Below are positions 1-8,425 of a DNA stretch of 64,000 nt, one piece after another. The stretch covers positions 186,001-250,000 of the forward strand of contig CANKYF010000002.1 of NCBI GenBank assembly GCA_947487895.1, written 5' to 3'. Origin of the DNA: an uncultured Flavobacteriaceae bacterium. Lineage in GTDB: Bacteria; Bacteroidota; Bacteroidia; Flavobacteriales; Flavobacteriaceae. Position 1 is the stretch's first letter. Every line of letters starts with the position of its first letter. The notes beneath the pieces were generated by a model that ran no database searches, was not told the DNA's origin, and saw only the letters and a program-made list of their open reading frames with translations. A program made the position numbers and the translations under genes.

Positions 1-115
1 CTAAAAGATATATTAACTATTAATAATAAAAGTGTTATCAATAATTTGGTTGAGAGTTTCATATATTAAAGAGATTAAAAGAATTTAATAATTTTCATAC
101 TTATTAAATGATATT

Positions 116-3100
116 TTAAGAAATCTGCTTGTTTTTTCTATATAATGAAAAGATAGTTATAAAAACTAATCCAACTAATAACCCAATGCCCCAATACCAT
201 AGCGAATTCATTCCAAAATCAATAGGTGTATTATCCCCGACTAAATAAAAACCTCCCCAATAAAATGGGGCTGCTTTATAAATATCAGCTTGTTCTAAAT
301 ATTGCAATTTGGCTTGTTGCAATGCTTTAGATTTGCTCATACCACCTTTTAGATTGGTATAAAAGTATTTCATAAGCTCTGGTGTGGTTTCATCTGGCAC
401 TTCCCAACTGCTTAATAACAAACTTTTGGTTCCTGCATATTGAAACGCATGCCCTAAACTCATAATGCCTTCTCCCTTAGCTATTTTACCTGTTCCTGTG
501 TTACAAGCGCTTAACACGGTTAGTTCAGATGGTATATTCAAGGCAAATAACTCATGACCATACAAGTAACTATCTTCAATAGTGTCTTTACTTTTGGTAA
601 AATAGAGTTTTGAATTTTGTGGTCTTTCGTTATCCACATCGCCGTGTAAAGCTAAATGTAATATCTTATAGTTACTGGCATGCTTCTTAAAGTTTGCTTC
701 ATCGGAGTCTTCACCAAAATAATACTGTCCATCAATTATATCTGCAATGACTCTAATTTCTTTTCTTGTACCTGGCAGGTCTTCTGCAACATCTCTCAAC
801 CTAGACAAACTTATATTTTTAGTCTTCACTACATTGGTAGAATCTGAAAATGAAAATGCTAAGACGCCTTCTTGTCGCTCTTTTTGTTGTTGTTCTTTAA
901 ACGGGTTGAAGTATAAAGTTGCTGAATTAGCATATGTAATGGCATAGTCTTTTAGTAAATATGGTAATTCACTTAGTGTTTGTGTAGTATCTTCTTTTGT
1001 TAATAATAAATCAAAATTGAGATGCCATAATGAACCGTCAGGAACAATGATAAGTTCATCACCTACTAAATCTTCTTTTATAGGTTTGATTAAGGTATTG
1101 TATATAGAGTTCCCTAATTGCTTATAAGATGTAATGTCTTTGGAAGTAATTGCTTCTCTTAAGTTTTCTATTTGTTTATCTAGTTTAAGAGTTTGCAATT
1201 CTTTGACTATAAACTTATTTTTTGAAATAGTAAATGCATAAGTGGTACTATCTGTCGTAAAAAATTCTAGTAGTGTCGTATTTATATTTAGTTTTTCCTG
1301 AATTTCTGAGACAGAAATCACCTTGTTGTTATGCTTTAATTCGTAGTAGTTTGGATACTCTTTTTCTAGAACTTCCGCTAAAGAATCTTGTGTTCTATTT
1401 ACGTCAAACAATTTACCTTCATAGTCTTGAATAGTTGTGTTATCAATGGAATCTTTTGTTTGCTCAGCAGTTATTCTAGATTCATAATAGGTTTTTTTAG
1501 ATTTTAAATCACTTTCTAGAGTAATTATTTTGCTTGATAATTTAGAGAAACGCTTCGCAATATTATTTGAAAGTAAGTTTTTTAAAGTATTAGATTTACT
1601 CTTTTCCGAATAATAACGTGCTTTTTCTAAATCTGAATCATAATTAGCGATTTTATATTTTAACAAATGAGCAGAAATAGCATCAAAATACATTTCTTTG
1701 GTTTGATAAGCCAAAATTACTTTATCTTCATAATTCTGTTTAGTATCCCTAAGATACTCTACTAATTCATCTAAATTTTCATATAATACAATAGCTTCAT
1801 CAAAACTTTTATTCGTTTTATTCTTTAAGTAGTTTTCTTGTAAGGTTTTGGCTTTCTCAAAAAAAGTGTTAAATAAAAAATTTGAAAAGTAATAATTTTT
1901 AGTAGTAAATTTACTTTTAGAAGTGTAAACACTATTTATCTTTTTATTAAATTTAATAGCTCTATCAAATGCATTTAAAGCAGCTTTATAATTCTTTTGT
2001 TTGAAATGTGTTTTACCAATATCAGTATAACACTGAATGTTTGATATTAAATTCTTACTAGATGAATTTTGTAATATATTTAGACTTTCATTATAATAAA
2101 ACAAAGCCATGTTATAATCCTCTTTTTTCCTATATAATGTACCTATATTGTTAAAATTAATGACTTTGTCTATATGATTTTTCACTAAAATTTCTTCTTG
2201 AATTTTTAATGTTTTCTTATAAGAAATTAATGCAGTATCAAATTCTTTCTTATCTACATAATTAGCTCCTAAATTGTTATATATCTTAGCTACTATAGAA
2301 TGATTTTCTCCAATTACATCTTTGTATATTTTTAATGCTTTTCTGGCGTAGTGAATTGATTTTTCCGTATCTATAGATCCGTAAGCAGCACTAATATTCA
2401 TATAGACATTAGCTGTTAAAATATGATTTTTCGGATAATGTTTTTGTACTAAATTCAGGCATTTTTTATAGTGTTGTATAGCTTTATTATGTTCTCCTTT
2501 TTGTCGAAGAATAGTTCCAATGTTAGCATAAGCGCTCCCTAATAATAAATAACTGTTGTTACTTTTGCTTAATTCAAATATTACTTTTTCATTATATTCT
2601 AAAGATTTTTCAAATTGTTTCTTTTTTAAATAGATCTCACCAATATTTAAATAAATATTAGCAGCACTTAATTGGTATTCATCTGGCTTTTTAATAATTA
2701 TAGACAGAGTCTTTTGATAAAATTTAAGAGCTAAATTGAGTTTTCCAAGGTTATTATAAAATACACCTAAATTACTATAAGTATTTACTATGGCATTATC
2801 TTCAGAGTCTAATACTTTTAGAAAACATTCTAGGGCTTTTTCATTATACAGTATTGCGCTCTGAAACTTCTCTAAAGAATTATTTATACTAGCTATATTT
2901 GAATATGAAATCCCAATACTGATATGAGGAATGGAAAATATTTTTTTACGTAAGATTAGAGCTTTTTTAAAATAAGTCAAAGCGTTATTATAATCTATTT
3001 TAAGTCGATAATAATGAGCAATATTATCATAAGCTGTTGCAACTTGTGGATTATTTTTCAAGTAATAAATATCACAAATATTTAGGGCTTTTTTTGCATT

Positions 3101-3373
3101 TTCTAATGTTTCATCTGACCTAAGTGCTCTCCATTGATTTGTAGAAATTTTATTATAACAACTTGCTACACGTTCCCAAGTTTTTGCTTGATCATAAATA
3201 TTCAAAGCCTTTTCAAAAAAAGCAATAGATTCATCAAACTTTCTAACTGTTAATAATGAATCTGCTTTTTTATAATATTGAAAAGCTAATAAAGTGTCTT
3301 TTTCTATTTGGCTAGAGCATATATTAACTGTTATTAGCGTTAATATCACTAATAATTTGTTTTGAAATTTCAT
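116..3373 (-). CDS. TPR-repeat CHAT-domain peptidase-like protein, membrane anchored
   Basis: This 1085-residue protein starts with a signal peptide (about residues 1-21). A long array of tetratricopeptide repeats follows (roughly 30-490), then a helical linker and a C-terminal CHAT (caspase-HetF-associated) domain (about 730-1040). The caspase-like dyad is visible as His910 in LHLALHG and Cys957 in LSACNTG. A single membrane helix near 1058-1078 is followed by a basic tail, so the TPR and CHAT parts should face the periplasm. It is last in an operon with an anti-sigma-like protein (11 bp gap) and a sigma factor. CHAT proteins are clan-CD cysteine peptidases or related scaffolds. The target is unknown, and protease activity is inferred only from the dyad. 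Confidence 0.88.
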   Translation of the reverse strand: MKFQNKLLVILTLITVNICSSQIEKDTLLAFQYYKKADSLLTVRKFDESIAFFEKALNIYDQAKTWERVASCYNKISTNQWRALRSDETLENAKKALNICDIYYLKNNPQVATAYDNIAHYYRLKIDYNNALTYFKKALILRKKIFSIPHISIGISYSNIASINNSLEKFQSAILYNEKALECFLKVLDSEDNAIVNTYSNLGVFYNNLGKLNLALKFYQKTLSIIIKKPDEYQLSAANIYLNIGEIYLKKKQFEKSLEYNEKVIFELSKSNNSYLLLGSAYANIGTILRQKGEHNKAIQHYKKCLNLVQKHYPKNHILTANVYMNISAAYGSIDTEKSIHYARKALKIYKDVIGENHSIVAKIYNNLGANYVDKKEFDTALISYKKTLKIQEEILVKNHIDKVINFNNIGTLYRKKEDYNMALFYYNESLNILQNSSSKNLISNIQCYTDIGKTHFKQKNYKAALNAFDRAIKFNKKINSVYTSKSKFTTKNYYFSNFLFNTFFEKAKTLQENYLKNKTNKSFDEAIVLYENLDELVEYLRDTKQNYEDKVILAYQTKEMYFDAISAHLLKYKIANYDSDLEKARYYSEKSKSNTLKNLLSNNIAKRFSKLSSKIITLESDLKSKKTYYESRITAEQTKDSIDNTTIQDYEGKLFDVNRTQDSLAEVLEKEYPNYYELKHNNKVISVSEIQEKLNINTTLLEFFTTDSTTYAFTISKNKFIVKELQTLKLDKQIENLREAITSKDITSYKQLGNSIYNTLIKPIKEDLVGDELIIVPDGSLWHLNFDLLLTKEDTTQTLSELPYLLKDYAITYANSATLYFNPFKEQQQKERQEGVLAFSFSDSTNVVKTKNISLSRLRDVAEDLPGTRKEIRVIADIIDGQYYFGEDSDEANFKKHASNYKILHLALHGDVDNERPQNSKLYFTKSKDTIEDSYLYGHELFALNIPSELTVLSACNTGTGKIAKGEGIMSLGHAFQYAGTKSLLLSSWEVPDETTPELMKYFYTNLKGGMSKSKALQQAKLQYLEQADIYKAAPFYWGGFYLVGDNTPIDFGMNSLWYWGIGLLVGLVFITIFSLYRKNKQIS

Positions 3374-3384
3374 ATTTTCGAGAG

Positions 3385-4272
3385 TTATTTAGCATTTAAA
3401 GCTTTAATTAATCGAGAGGCTTTATTAGTATACAAATTATTGTTAGCATTCAGATTTTCAAGAATTGGAAATACTTTATCCTTTTTCCCCTTTTTTAGAT
3501 ATGTGAGTGCTAAAAACCATTGGCCATCACTATAAAACTTACTATCAGTATTTATAGTTTGAAATACTTCTATTGCTTTGTCTTCTTTATTTATGTTTAA
3601 ATAACTATTACCCAAATATAATTTTAGCTTATCATTGGTTTCTATATCTTCATTAGACTCCAATAACTCAATAACTCTCTCATAATTTCCATTATTATAG
3701 CTTAACGCTAATTTATTTAATGATGTATGACTTGATATTTCGCCACGAGTAATATCTTCCATAGGGTATGTCACATAATATGAAGCAAATAACTTTTCGT
3801 GTTTGGACTCCCTATTTTGTAAAAACAATAGCGACATTAAACCAATGAACGCAACTAAAACTGCCGCAACTTTCCAATTGACTCTTGATAACTTAAAAAC
3901 AGGTTTTTTACTACTTACTTTAGTATTAATTTCAGAATCAATGTCTTGCAGTTTTTTTCTGAAATCAATACTAGAGGTGTCTTTTAAAGCACTTTGAACT
4001 AATTTATATTTTTCTACTTCAAGCTTCAGCTTATTATCTGTTTTTAATAACTCTTCAAAAGCATTCAATTCATCTTCTTTCAATTCATTATTTAAATAGG
4101 CATCTATTTGTTTAAACAACTTATCACTTTGTTTTTGTTTTTCAACTTCTTGTTTAAGTTTATCGTCAATATTTAAAATATCTTCAAAAGCTTTAAGTTC
4201 ATCTCCTTTAAGCTCACCATTCAGATAAGCATCAATATGCTCATACAATTTCTTATTTTGACTTTCTTTCAT
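3385..4272 (-). CDS. Anti-sigma-like single-pass membrane protein with TPR-type C-terminus
   Basis: The protein has 295 residues. The cytoplasmic N-terminus contains two copies of a ~39-residue acidic helical module (residues 9-47 and 52-90), each built around IDAYLN-ELK-DEL-AFE. This resembles the N-terminal motif of Bacteroidota anti-sigma factors. One membrane helix lies at about 133-152. The C-terminal part (about 190-290) has TPR-like helices with alternating YxxxxxELL and LGNSYL patterns. It sits 11 bp after a sigma factor gene and 11 bp before the TPR-CHAT gene. The inferred role is to hold the sigma factor at the membrane and sense something through the periplasmic TPR part. No zinc-binding HxxxCxxC motif is seen, so the anti-sigma assignment rests on context and topology. 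Confidence 0.7.
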   Translation of the reverse strand: MKESQNKKLYEHIDAYLNGELKGDELKAFEDILNIDDKLKQEVEKQKQSDKLFKQIDAYLNNELKEDELNAFEELLKTDNKLKLEVEKYKLVQSALKDTSSIDFRKKLQDIDSEINTKVSSKKPVFKLSRVNWKVAAVLVAFIGLMSLLFLQNRESKHEKLFASYYVTYPMEDITRGEISSHTSLNKLALSYNNGNYERVIELLESNEDIETNDKLKLYLGNSYLNINKEDKAIEVFQTINTDSKFYSDGQWFLALTYLKKGKKDKVFPILENLNANNNLYTNKASRLIKALNAK

Positions 4273-4283
4273 GACTTAGCTAA

Positions 4284-4853
4284 TTAAAATGATGCTTTAA
4301 ATTCTTTGAAAACTGGATCTTTATCGGCTAACTGTATCAATTTTTTTTGACATACAAATTTTCGTTTTCTAGTATATCCATCAGTAAATTTCTTTTGTTT
4401 GGCAATCTCTTTTAAACTATAACCTCCAAAAAACATTAATAAAATTTCTTGGCACCCTTCACCAAGTTTCAGTAAACACTTTTGTATGATTAGTTTTTTC
4501 TCTTTCTTATAAACAAGATCTATAGGGTCATCGGTTGGATCTTTTATTCTTCCAAAGTCAGTATCATCTAACTCTGTTTTACCAATACGCTTTAATTTAT
4601 TTAGCCACAAATATTTGCAAATGCCATAGACATAAGTTCCTATAGCACAATTAATTTTTAAACTGTTATCTTTTATCTTTTCAAAAAGAATCACCATGGC
4701 ATCTTGGAAAACATCTTTAGCATCATCTAAACCACCAGAGTTTTTAAGTATATATTGAGTAATTCTGGGTAAGTGAGTTTTATAAAATTCCTTAATAATA
4801 GTGTGATCACCATTTTTAATTCCTTCAATAATAGTATTATTATCAACCTTCAT
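4284..4853 (-). CDS. Sigma-70 family (ECF-type) RNA polymerase sigma factor
   Basis: The product is 189 residues, usual for an extracytoplasmic-function sigma factor. Region 2 lies near residues 20-90, with the acidic segment DAKDVFQDAMVILFEKI that binds core polymerase and the -10 element. Region 4 lies near 130-180, with the helix-turn-helix around YSLKEIAKQKKFTDGYTRKRK. It is the first gene of a three-gene operon whose next members are an anti-sigma-like membrane protein and a TPR-CHAT protein. It may be autoregulated. I found no TAnnTTTG housekeeping box directly upstream, which would fit a promoter read by this sigma factor itself (inference). Confidence 0.85.
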   Translation of the reverse strand: MKVDNNTIIEGIKNGDHTIIKEFYKTHLPRITQYILKNSGGLDDAKDVFQDAMVILFEKIKDNSLKINCAIGTYVYGICKYLWLNKLKRIGKTELDDTDFGRIKDPTDDPIDLVYKKEKKLIIQKCLLKLGEGCQEILLMFFGGYSLKEIAKQKKFTDGYTRKRKFVCQKKLIQLADKDPVFKEFKASF

Positions 4854-4911
4854 AGTAAATAAAGAGCAATACTGCTATTAATTTATAATTATTTTAATGA
4901 GAGAATAATGC

Positions 4912-4945
4912 AAAAAAAATCCGTCAGTAATTATACTAACGGATT
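4912..4945 (-). terminator. Intrinsic terminator of the lpx-efp-sucD gene block
   Basis: AATCCGT (4918-4924) pairs with ACGGATT (4939-4945). An inner AGT/ACT extension is separated from the outer stem by one mismatch. Read on the minus strand the hairpin is followed by eight T residues (complement of 4912-4919). It lies 24 bp beyond the sucD stop codon, so it ends transcripts coming leftward from sucD. Confidence 0.8.
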
Positions 4946-4968
4946 GTAAAGTAAATATATTTTATTGT

Positions 4969-5850
4969 TTAAGCAAGTACACCAAGTACTTCTGCAACTT
5001 TATGTCCAATTTTGGCAGGAGAATCTACCACATGTATACCACATGCCCTCATGATTTTCTTCTTAGCTTGAGCAGTGTCATCACTACCGCCTACAATAGC
5101 ACCTGCATGCCCCATAGTACGTCCAGCTGGAGCAGTTTCACCTGCTATAAAACCTACAACTGGTTTTTTGCTCCCACTTTCTTTATACCAATTAGCAGCA
5201 TCAGCTTCTAACTGACCTCCTATTTCACCAATCATTACTACAGCCTCAGTTTCAGGGTCGTTAATTAATAACTCAACAGCTTCTTTAGTAGTCGTTCCAA
5301 TAATAGGATCTCCTCCAATACCAATGGCAGTAGTTATACCTAATCCTTGTTTTACTACTTGATCTGCCGCTTCATAAGTTAAAGTTCCAGATTTAGAAAC
5401 AATACCTACTTTTCCTTTTTTGAAAACAAAACCTGGCATGATACCAACTTTAGCTTCCCCTGGTGTAATAACACCTGGACAGTTAGGACCAATTAATCTA
5501 CAATCTTTACCTTTTATGTAATCTGCCGCTTTAATCATGTCCGCAACAGGAATACCTTCTGTAATTGTTATAATTACTTTTATTCCAGCGTCTGCAGCTT
5601 CCATAATCGCATCTGCAGCAAATGCTGGTGGTACAAAAATAATAGTTGTATCTGCACCTACTTCTTTTACAGCTTCTTCAACTGTATTAAAAACAGGTTT
5701 ATCTAAATGTGTTTGCCCTCCTTTTCCTGGAGTTACACCACCAACTACATTAGTTCCATATTCGATCATTTGACCAGCATGAAACGTTCCTTCACTACCT
5801 GTGAAACCTTGAACTATAATATTCGAATCTTTATTTACTAAAACACTCAT
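4969..5850 (-). CDS. sucD: Succinate-CoA ligase (ADP/GDP-forming) subunit alpha
   Basis: This is the alpha subunit of succinyl-CoA synthetase, the TCA-cycle enzyme coupling succinyl-CoA cleavage to nucleotide triphosphate formation. At 293 residues it matches the usual size. The N-terminal CoA-binding Rossmann domain shows [14 protein letters not shown] and [19 protein letters not shown] and SKSGTLTYE lie in the middle, and the phosphorylated histidine lies in [11 protein letters not shown] near the C-terminus. The partner sucC is not adjacent and must be elsewhere. The gene follows the lpx-efp block, has its own candidate -7 box at 5885-5892, and ends at a clear terminator, so it may be transcribed both from the block and alone. 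Confidence 0.96.
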   Translation of the reverse strand: MSVLVNKDSNIIVQGFTGSEGTFHAGQMIEYGTNVVGGVTPGKGGQTHLDKPVFNTVEEAVKEVGADTTIIFVPPAFAADAIMEAADAGIKVIITITEGIPVADMIKAADYIKGKDCRLIGPNCPGVITPGEAKVGIMPGFVFKKGKVGIVSKSGTLTYEAADQVVKQGLGITTAIGIGGDPIIGTTTKEAVELLINDPETEAVVMIGEIGGQLEADAANWYKESGSKKPVVGFIAGETAPAGRTMGHAGAIVGGSDDTAQAKKKIMRACGIHVVDSPAKIGHKVAEVLGVLA

Positions 5851-5884
5851 AAGTGACTATTTGAAATTATTGAATAAATACAAG

Positions 5885-5892
5885 CAAATTTA
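5885..5892 (-). promoter_or_regulatory. Candidate Bacteroidota -7 box for sucD
   Basis: The minus strand reads TAAATTTG, an exact match to the TAnnTTTG -7 element of the Bacteroidota primary sigma factor. It lies 35 bp upstream of the sucD start. No good TTTG -33 element is seen at the usual spacing, so this is a partial match. Confidence 0.45.
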
Positions 5893-5948
5893 ATTTTTTG
5901 AATCAAGTTTTTAAAGTAATAATTGATTTATTTTTCAAAAAAATACAC

Positions 5949-6893
5949 CTATATTTTTATTTGATTTTTTAAAATATCTAATATCTCTGGGATTTTCTTA
6001 ATTGAAGCGATTTCTTTGTATTTGCTTCTAAAGTCATCAGCAGGTACGCCAAAATAGCTTTTTCCTCCTTCTAAAGACTTACTCACTCCAGATTTTGCTG
6101 AAATTATAGCTTTCGCCCCTATTGTTATACCACTTGTTATACCAACTTGTCCCCATATAGTGACTTCATCTTCAATTACTACACAACCCGCAATACCTAC
6201 ATGAGATGCAATCAAACACTTCTTACCAATAATGGTATCATGACCAATCTGAACTAAATTGTCAATTTTAGTACCTTTTTGTATAGTAGTATCACCTGTA
6301 ACCCCTTTATCAATAGTACAATTAGCACCTAAATCTACATGATCTTCAATAACTACTCTACCACAAGACAACAATCTATCAAAACCTTCTGCTCTTTTTT
6401 TATAATAAAACGCATTAGCTCCTAAAACAGTTCCTGCATGAATGGTAACATTATCACCTATCACGGCATCATCATAAATACTAACATTTGAATGAATTAC
6501 ACAGTTTTTTCCAATAACAACATTATTACCAATAAATGAATTTGGTTGAATAACTGTATTCTCACCTATTATGGCTGAATCTGATATTTGTTTATTTGAA
6601 GTTTGAAATGGTCTGAAATGGTTTGACAGTTTATTGAAATCTCTAAACGGATCATCACTAATTAAAAGTGTCTTTCCTTCAGGACAGTCCACTTTTTTAT
6701 TAATCAAAACGATAGTTGCCGCAGATTCCAAAGCTTTATCATAGTATTTTGGATGATCTACAAACACAATATCTCCAGGTTCTACAACATGAATTTCATT
6801 CATTCCCAAAACGGGAAAATTTTCATCGCCAACATAATCACAATTGATGAGTTGCGATACTTCTAATAATGTTTGTGGGTGTGGAAATTTCAT
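5949..6893 (-). CDS. Second LpxD-like UDP-3-O-acylglucosamine N-acyltransferase paralogue
   Basis: The protein has 314 residues: an LpxD-like N-terminal uridine-binding domain (about 1-100), then a left-handed beta-helix of hexapeptide repeats (about 105-275) and a short helical tail. It aligns with the LpxD at 9833-10846. It keeps the first active-site histidine (His218 in LVQIGHDT, equivalent to His241 of the other copy). Where the other copy has His278 in GIVGHITIG, this one reads GITSGITIG, with Gly255. It lies downstream of efp, with an 82-bp spacer containing short CAGT repeats. It may be an acyltransferase with altered specificity or a UDP-sugar N-acyltransferase outside lipid A synthesis. 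The LpxD fold is clear and the substrate is not. Confidence 0.82.
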   Translation of the reverse strand: MKFPHPQTLLEVSQLINCDYVGDENFPVLGMNEIHVVEPGDIVFVDHPKYYDKALESAATIVLINKKVDCPEGKTLLISDDPFRDFNKLSNHFRPFQTSNKQISDSAIIGENTVIQPNSFIGNNVVIGKNCVIHSNVSIYDDAVIGDNVTIHAGTVLGANAFYYKKRAEGFDRLLSCGRVVIEDHVDLGANCTIDKGVTGDTTIQKGTKIDNLVQIGHDTIIGKKCLIASHVGIAGCVVIEDEVTIWGQVGITSGITIGAKAIISAKSGVSKSLEGGKSYFGVPADDFRSKYKEIASIKKIPEILDILKNQIKI

Positions 6894-6941
6894 AATTCAG
6901 TCTTAGGTCAATAGTAGTTAGTATTATAGTGCTGAGTAAGA

Positions 6942-6970
6942 ACTGCTTACTGATACTGAACACTGCGACT
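6942..6970. repeat. Short CAGT-type intergenic microrepeat
   Basis: ACTG (CAGT on the minus strand) occurs at 6942-6945, 6949-6952, 6955-6958 and 6962-6965, with 7, 6 and 7 bp spacing. It lies in the efp-lpxD2 spacer, and an AGTAAG/CTTACT inverted pair overlaps it. The base composition differs from the surrounding AT-rich DNA. Confidence 0.5.
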
Positions 6971-6975
6971 ATATA

Positions 6976-7542
6976 TTATTCTTTAATACGTTCTTTGTAA
7001 GTCCCTTTTGCTGTTTCAACCTTAATCTTATCACCTTCATTAATAAACAAAGGCACATTTACAGTGGCTCCTGTTTCTACTGTAGCTGGCTTGGTAGCAT
7101 TAGTAGCTGTATTTCCTTTTACGCCAGGTTCTGTATGTGTTACTTCTAAAATAACACTCGCAGGCATATCTACCGATAATGGCATAGCATCTTCAGAATT
7201 TATTAGTACAGTAACAACTTCACCTTCTTTCATTAAGTCTGGGCTATCCAAAACTGTTTTTTGTAACTCAATTTGAGAATAATCTTCAGTATTCATAAAA
7301 TGATACGTATCACCTTCATTGTATAAAAATTGAAATTTATGCGTCTCAACTCTTACATCATCAAGTTTGTGCCCTGCAGAAAATGTATTATCAATTACTT
7401 TTCCTGTAGTTACACTTTTAAGTTTCGTTCTAACAAATGCAGGCCCTTTTCCAGGTTTTACATGTAAAAACTCAATTATTTTAAAAATATCGTGGTTATA
7501 TCTTATACATAAACCGTTTCTAATATCACTTGTACTTGCCAT
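6976..7542 (-). CDS. efp: Translation elongation factor P
   Basis: EF-P (188 residues, full length) relieves ribosome stalling at polyproline stretches by binding between the P and E sites. The KOW-like N-terminal domain carries the tip loop VKPGKGPAF, with Lys32 at the position modified in other bacteria. The two OB-fold domains follow (about 65-125 and 128-188), with the C-terminal signature around GDKIKVETAKGTYKERIKE. It starts 4 bp after the lpxA stop, so it is cotranscribed with the lipid A genes. Confidence 0.97.
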   Translation of the reverse strand: MASTSDIRNGLCIRYNHDIFKIIEFLHVKPGKGPAFVRTKLKSVTTGKVIDNTFSAGHKLDDVRVETHKFQFLYNEGDTYHFMNTEDYSQIELQKTVLDSPDLMKEGEVVTVLINSEDAMPLSVDMPASVILEVTHTEPGVKGNTATNATKPATVETGATVNVPLFINEGDKIKVETAKGTYKERIKE

Positions 7543-7546
7543 ATGA

Positions 7547-8332
7547 TTAATTTGATTTAAAATATCCTTTCATTATACCTCTGTGCGAATTCTTAATAAA
7601 CTGAAGAATCTCATCACGCTCTGTGGTTGCTTCCATTTCAGCTTCAATAATACTTGACGCCTGGGTATTGTTATAGTTCTTTTGGTAAAGAATTCTATAT
7701 ATATTCTGTATTTCTCTAATTTTTTCTGTTGAAAAGCCTCTTCTTCTTAAACCTACAGAGTTAATACCCACATAAGATAAAGGTTCTCTTGCTGCTTTCA
7801 CAAATGGTGGCACATCTTTTCTAACTAAAGATCCTCCTGTTACAAACGCGTGATTTCCAACGGATACAAATTGATGTACAGCAGTCATACCAGCTAAAAC
7901 CACATGATCTCCTACATTTATGTGTCCTGCTAATGTACTATTATTTGAAAAAATGCAATTGTCACCAACAATACAGTCGTGAGCAATATGGCAATAAGCC
8001 ATGATTAAACAATTGTCTCCTACAACTGTTTTCATTCTATCTGTAGTGCCTCTATTGATTGTAACACATTCTCTAATAGTAACATTATCTCCAATTTCAG
8101 CTGTTGTATCTTCTCCCTGATATTTTAAATCTTGAGGAATAGCAGAAATTACCGATCCTGGAAATATATTACAGTTTTTACCAATACGCGCACCTTCCAT
8201 TATGGTAACGTTACTCCCAATCCATGTTCCTTCACCAATTACTACATTATTATGAATGGTAGTAAAAGGTTCAATTACAACGTTTTTAGCAATTTTAGCT
8301 CCAGGATGTACGTATGCAAGTGGTTGATTCAT
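7547..8332 (-). CDS. lpxA: Acyl-[ACP]-UDP-N-acetylglucosamine O-acyltransferase
   Basis: LpxA performs the first step of lipid A synthesis, moving a 3-hydroxyacyl chain from ACP to O3 of UDP-GlcNAc in the cytoplasm. From the ATG at 8332 the protein has 261 residues, close to the E. coli enzyme. An ATG 24 bp further upstream would add eight residues (MYQNKTIK) without family support. The left-handed beta-helix of hexapeptides covers about 1-185. The catalytic histidine is His118 in CHIAHDCIVG. The helical C-terminus begins after NSVGLRRRGFS. It lies between lpxC-fabZ and efp. Confidence 0.95.
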   Translation of the reverse strand: MNQPLAYVHPGAKIAKNVVIEPFTTIHNNVVIGEGTWIGSNVTIMEGARIGKNCNIFPGSVISAIPQDLKYQGEDTTAEIGDNVTIRECVTINRGTTDRMKTVVGDNCLIMAYCHIAHDCIVGDNCIFSNNSTLAGHINVGDHVVLAGMTAVHQFVSVGNHAFVTGGSLVRKDVPPFVKAAREPLSYVGINSVGLRRRGFSTEKIREIQNIYRILYQKNYNNTQASSIIEAEMEATTERDEILQFIKNSHRGIMKGYFKSN

Positions 8333-8425
8333 TTTTATAGTTTTATTTTGATACATAAGAGAACATACATTTTCAATTTAATGATAACAACACTTTGATA
8401 TCAATAAACGTAGTCTGTATAAATC

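Noticed and set aside
8333-8356. Eight-residue upstream extension of lpxA
   Set aside because: The ATG at 8332 gives the usual LpxA start and length; the extension has no family support.
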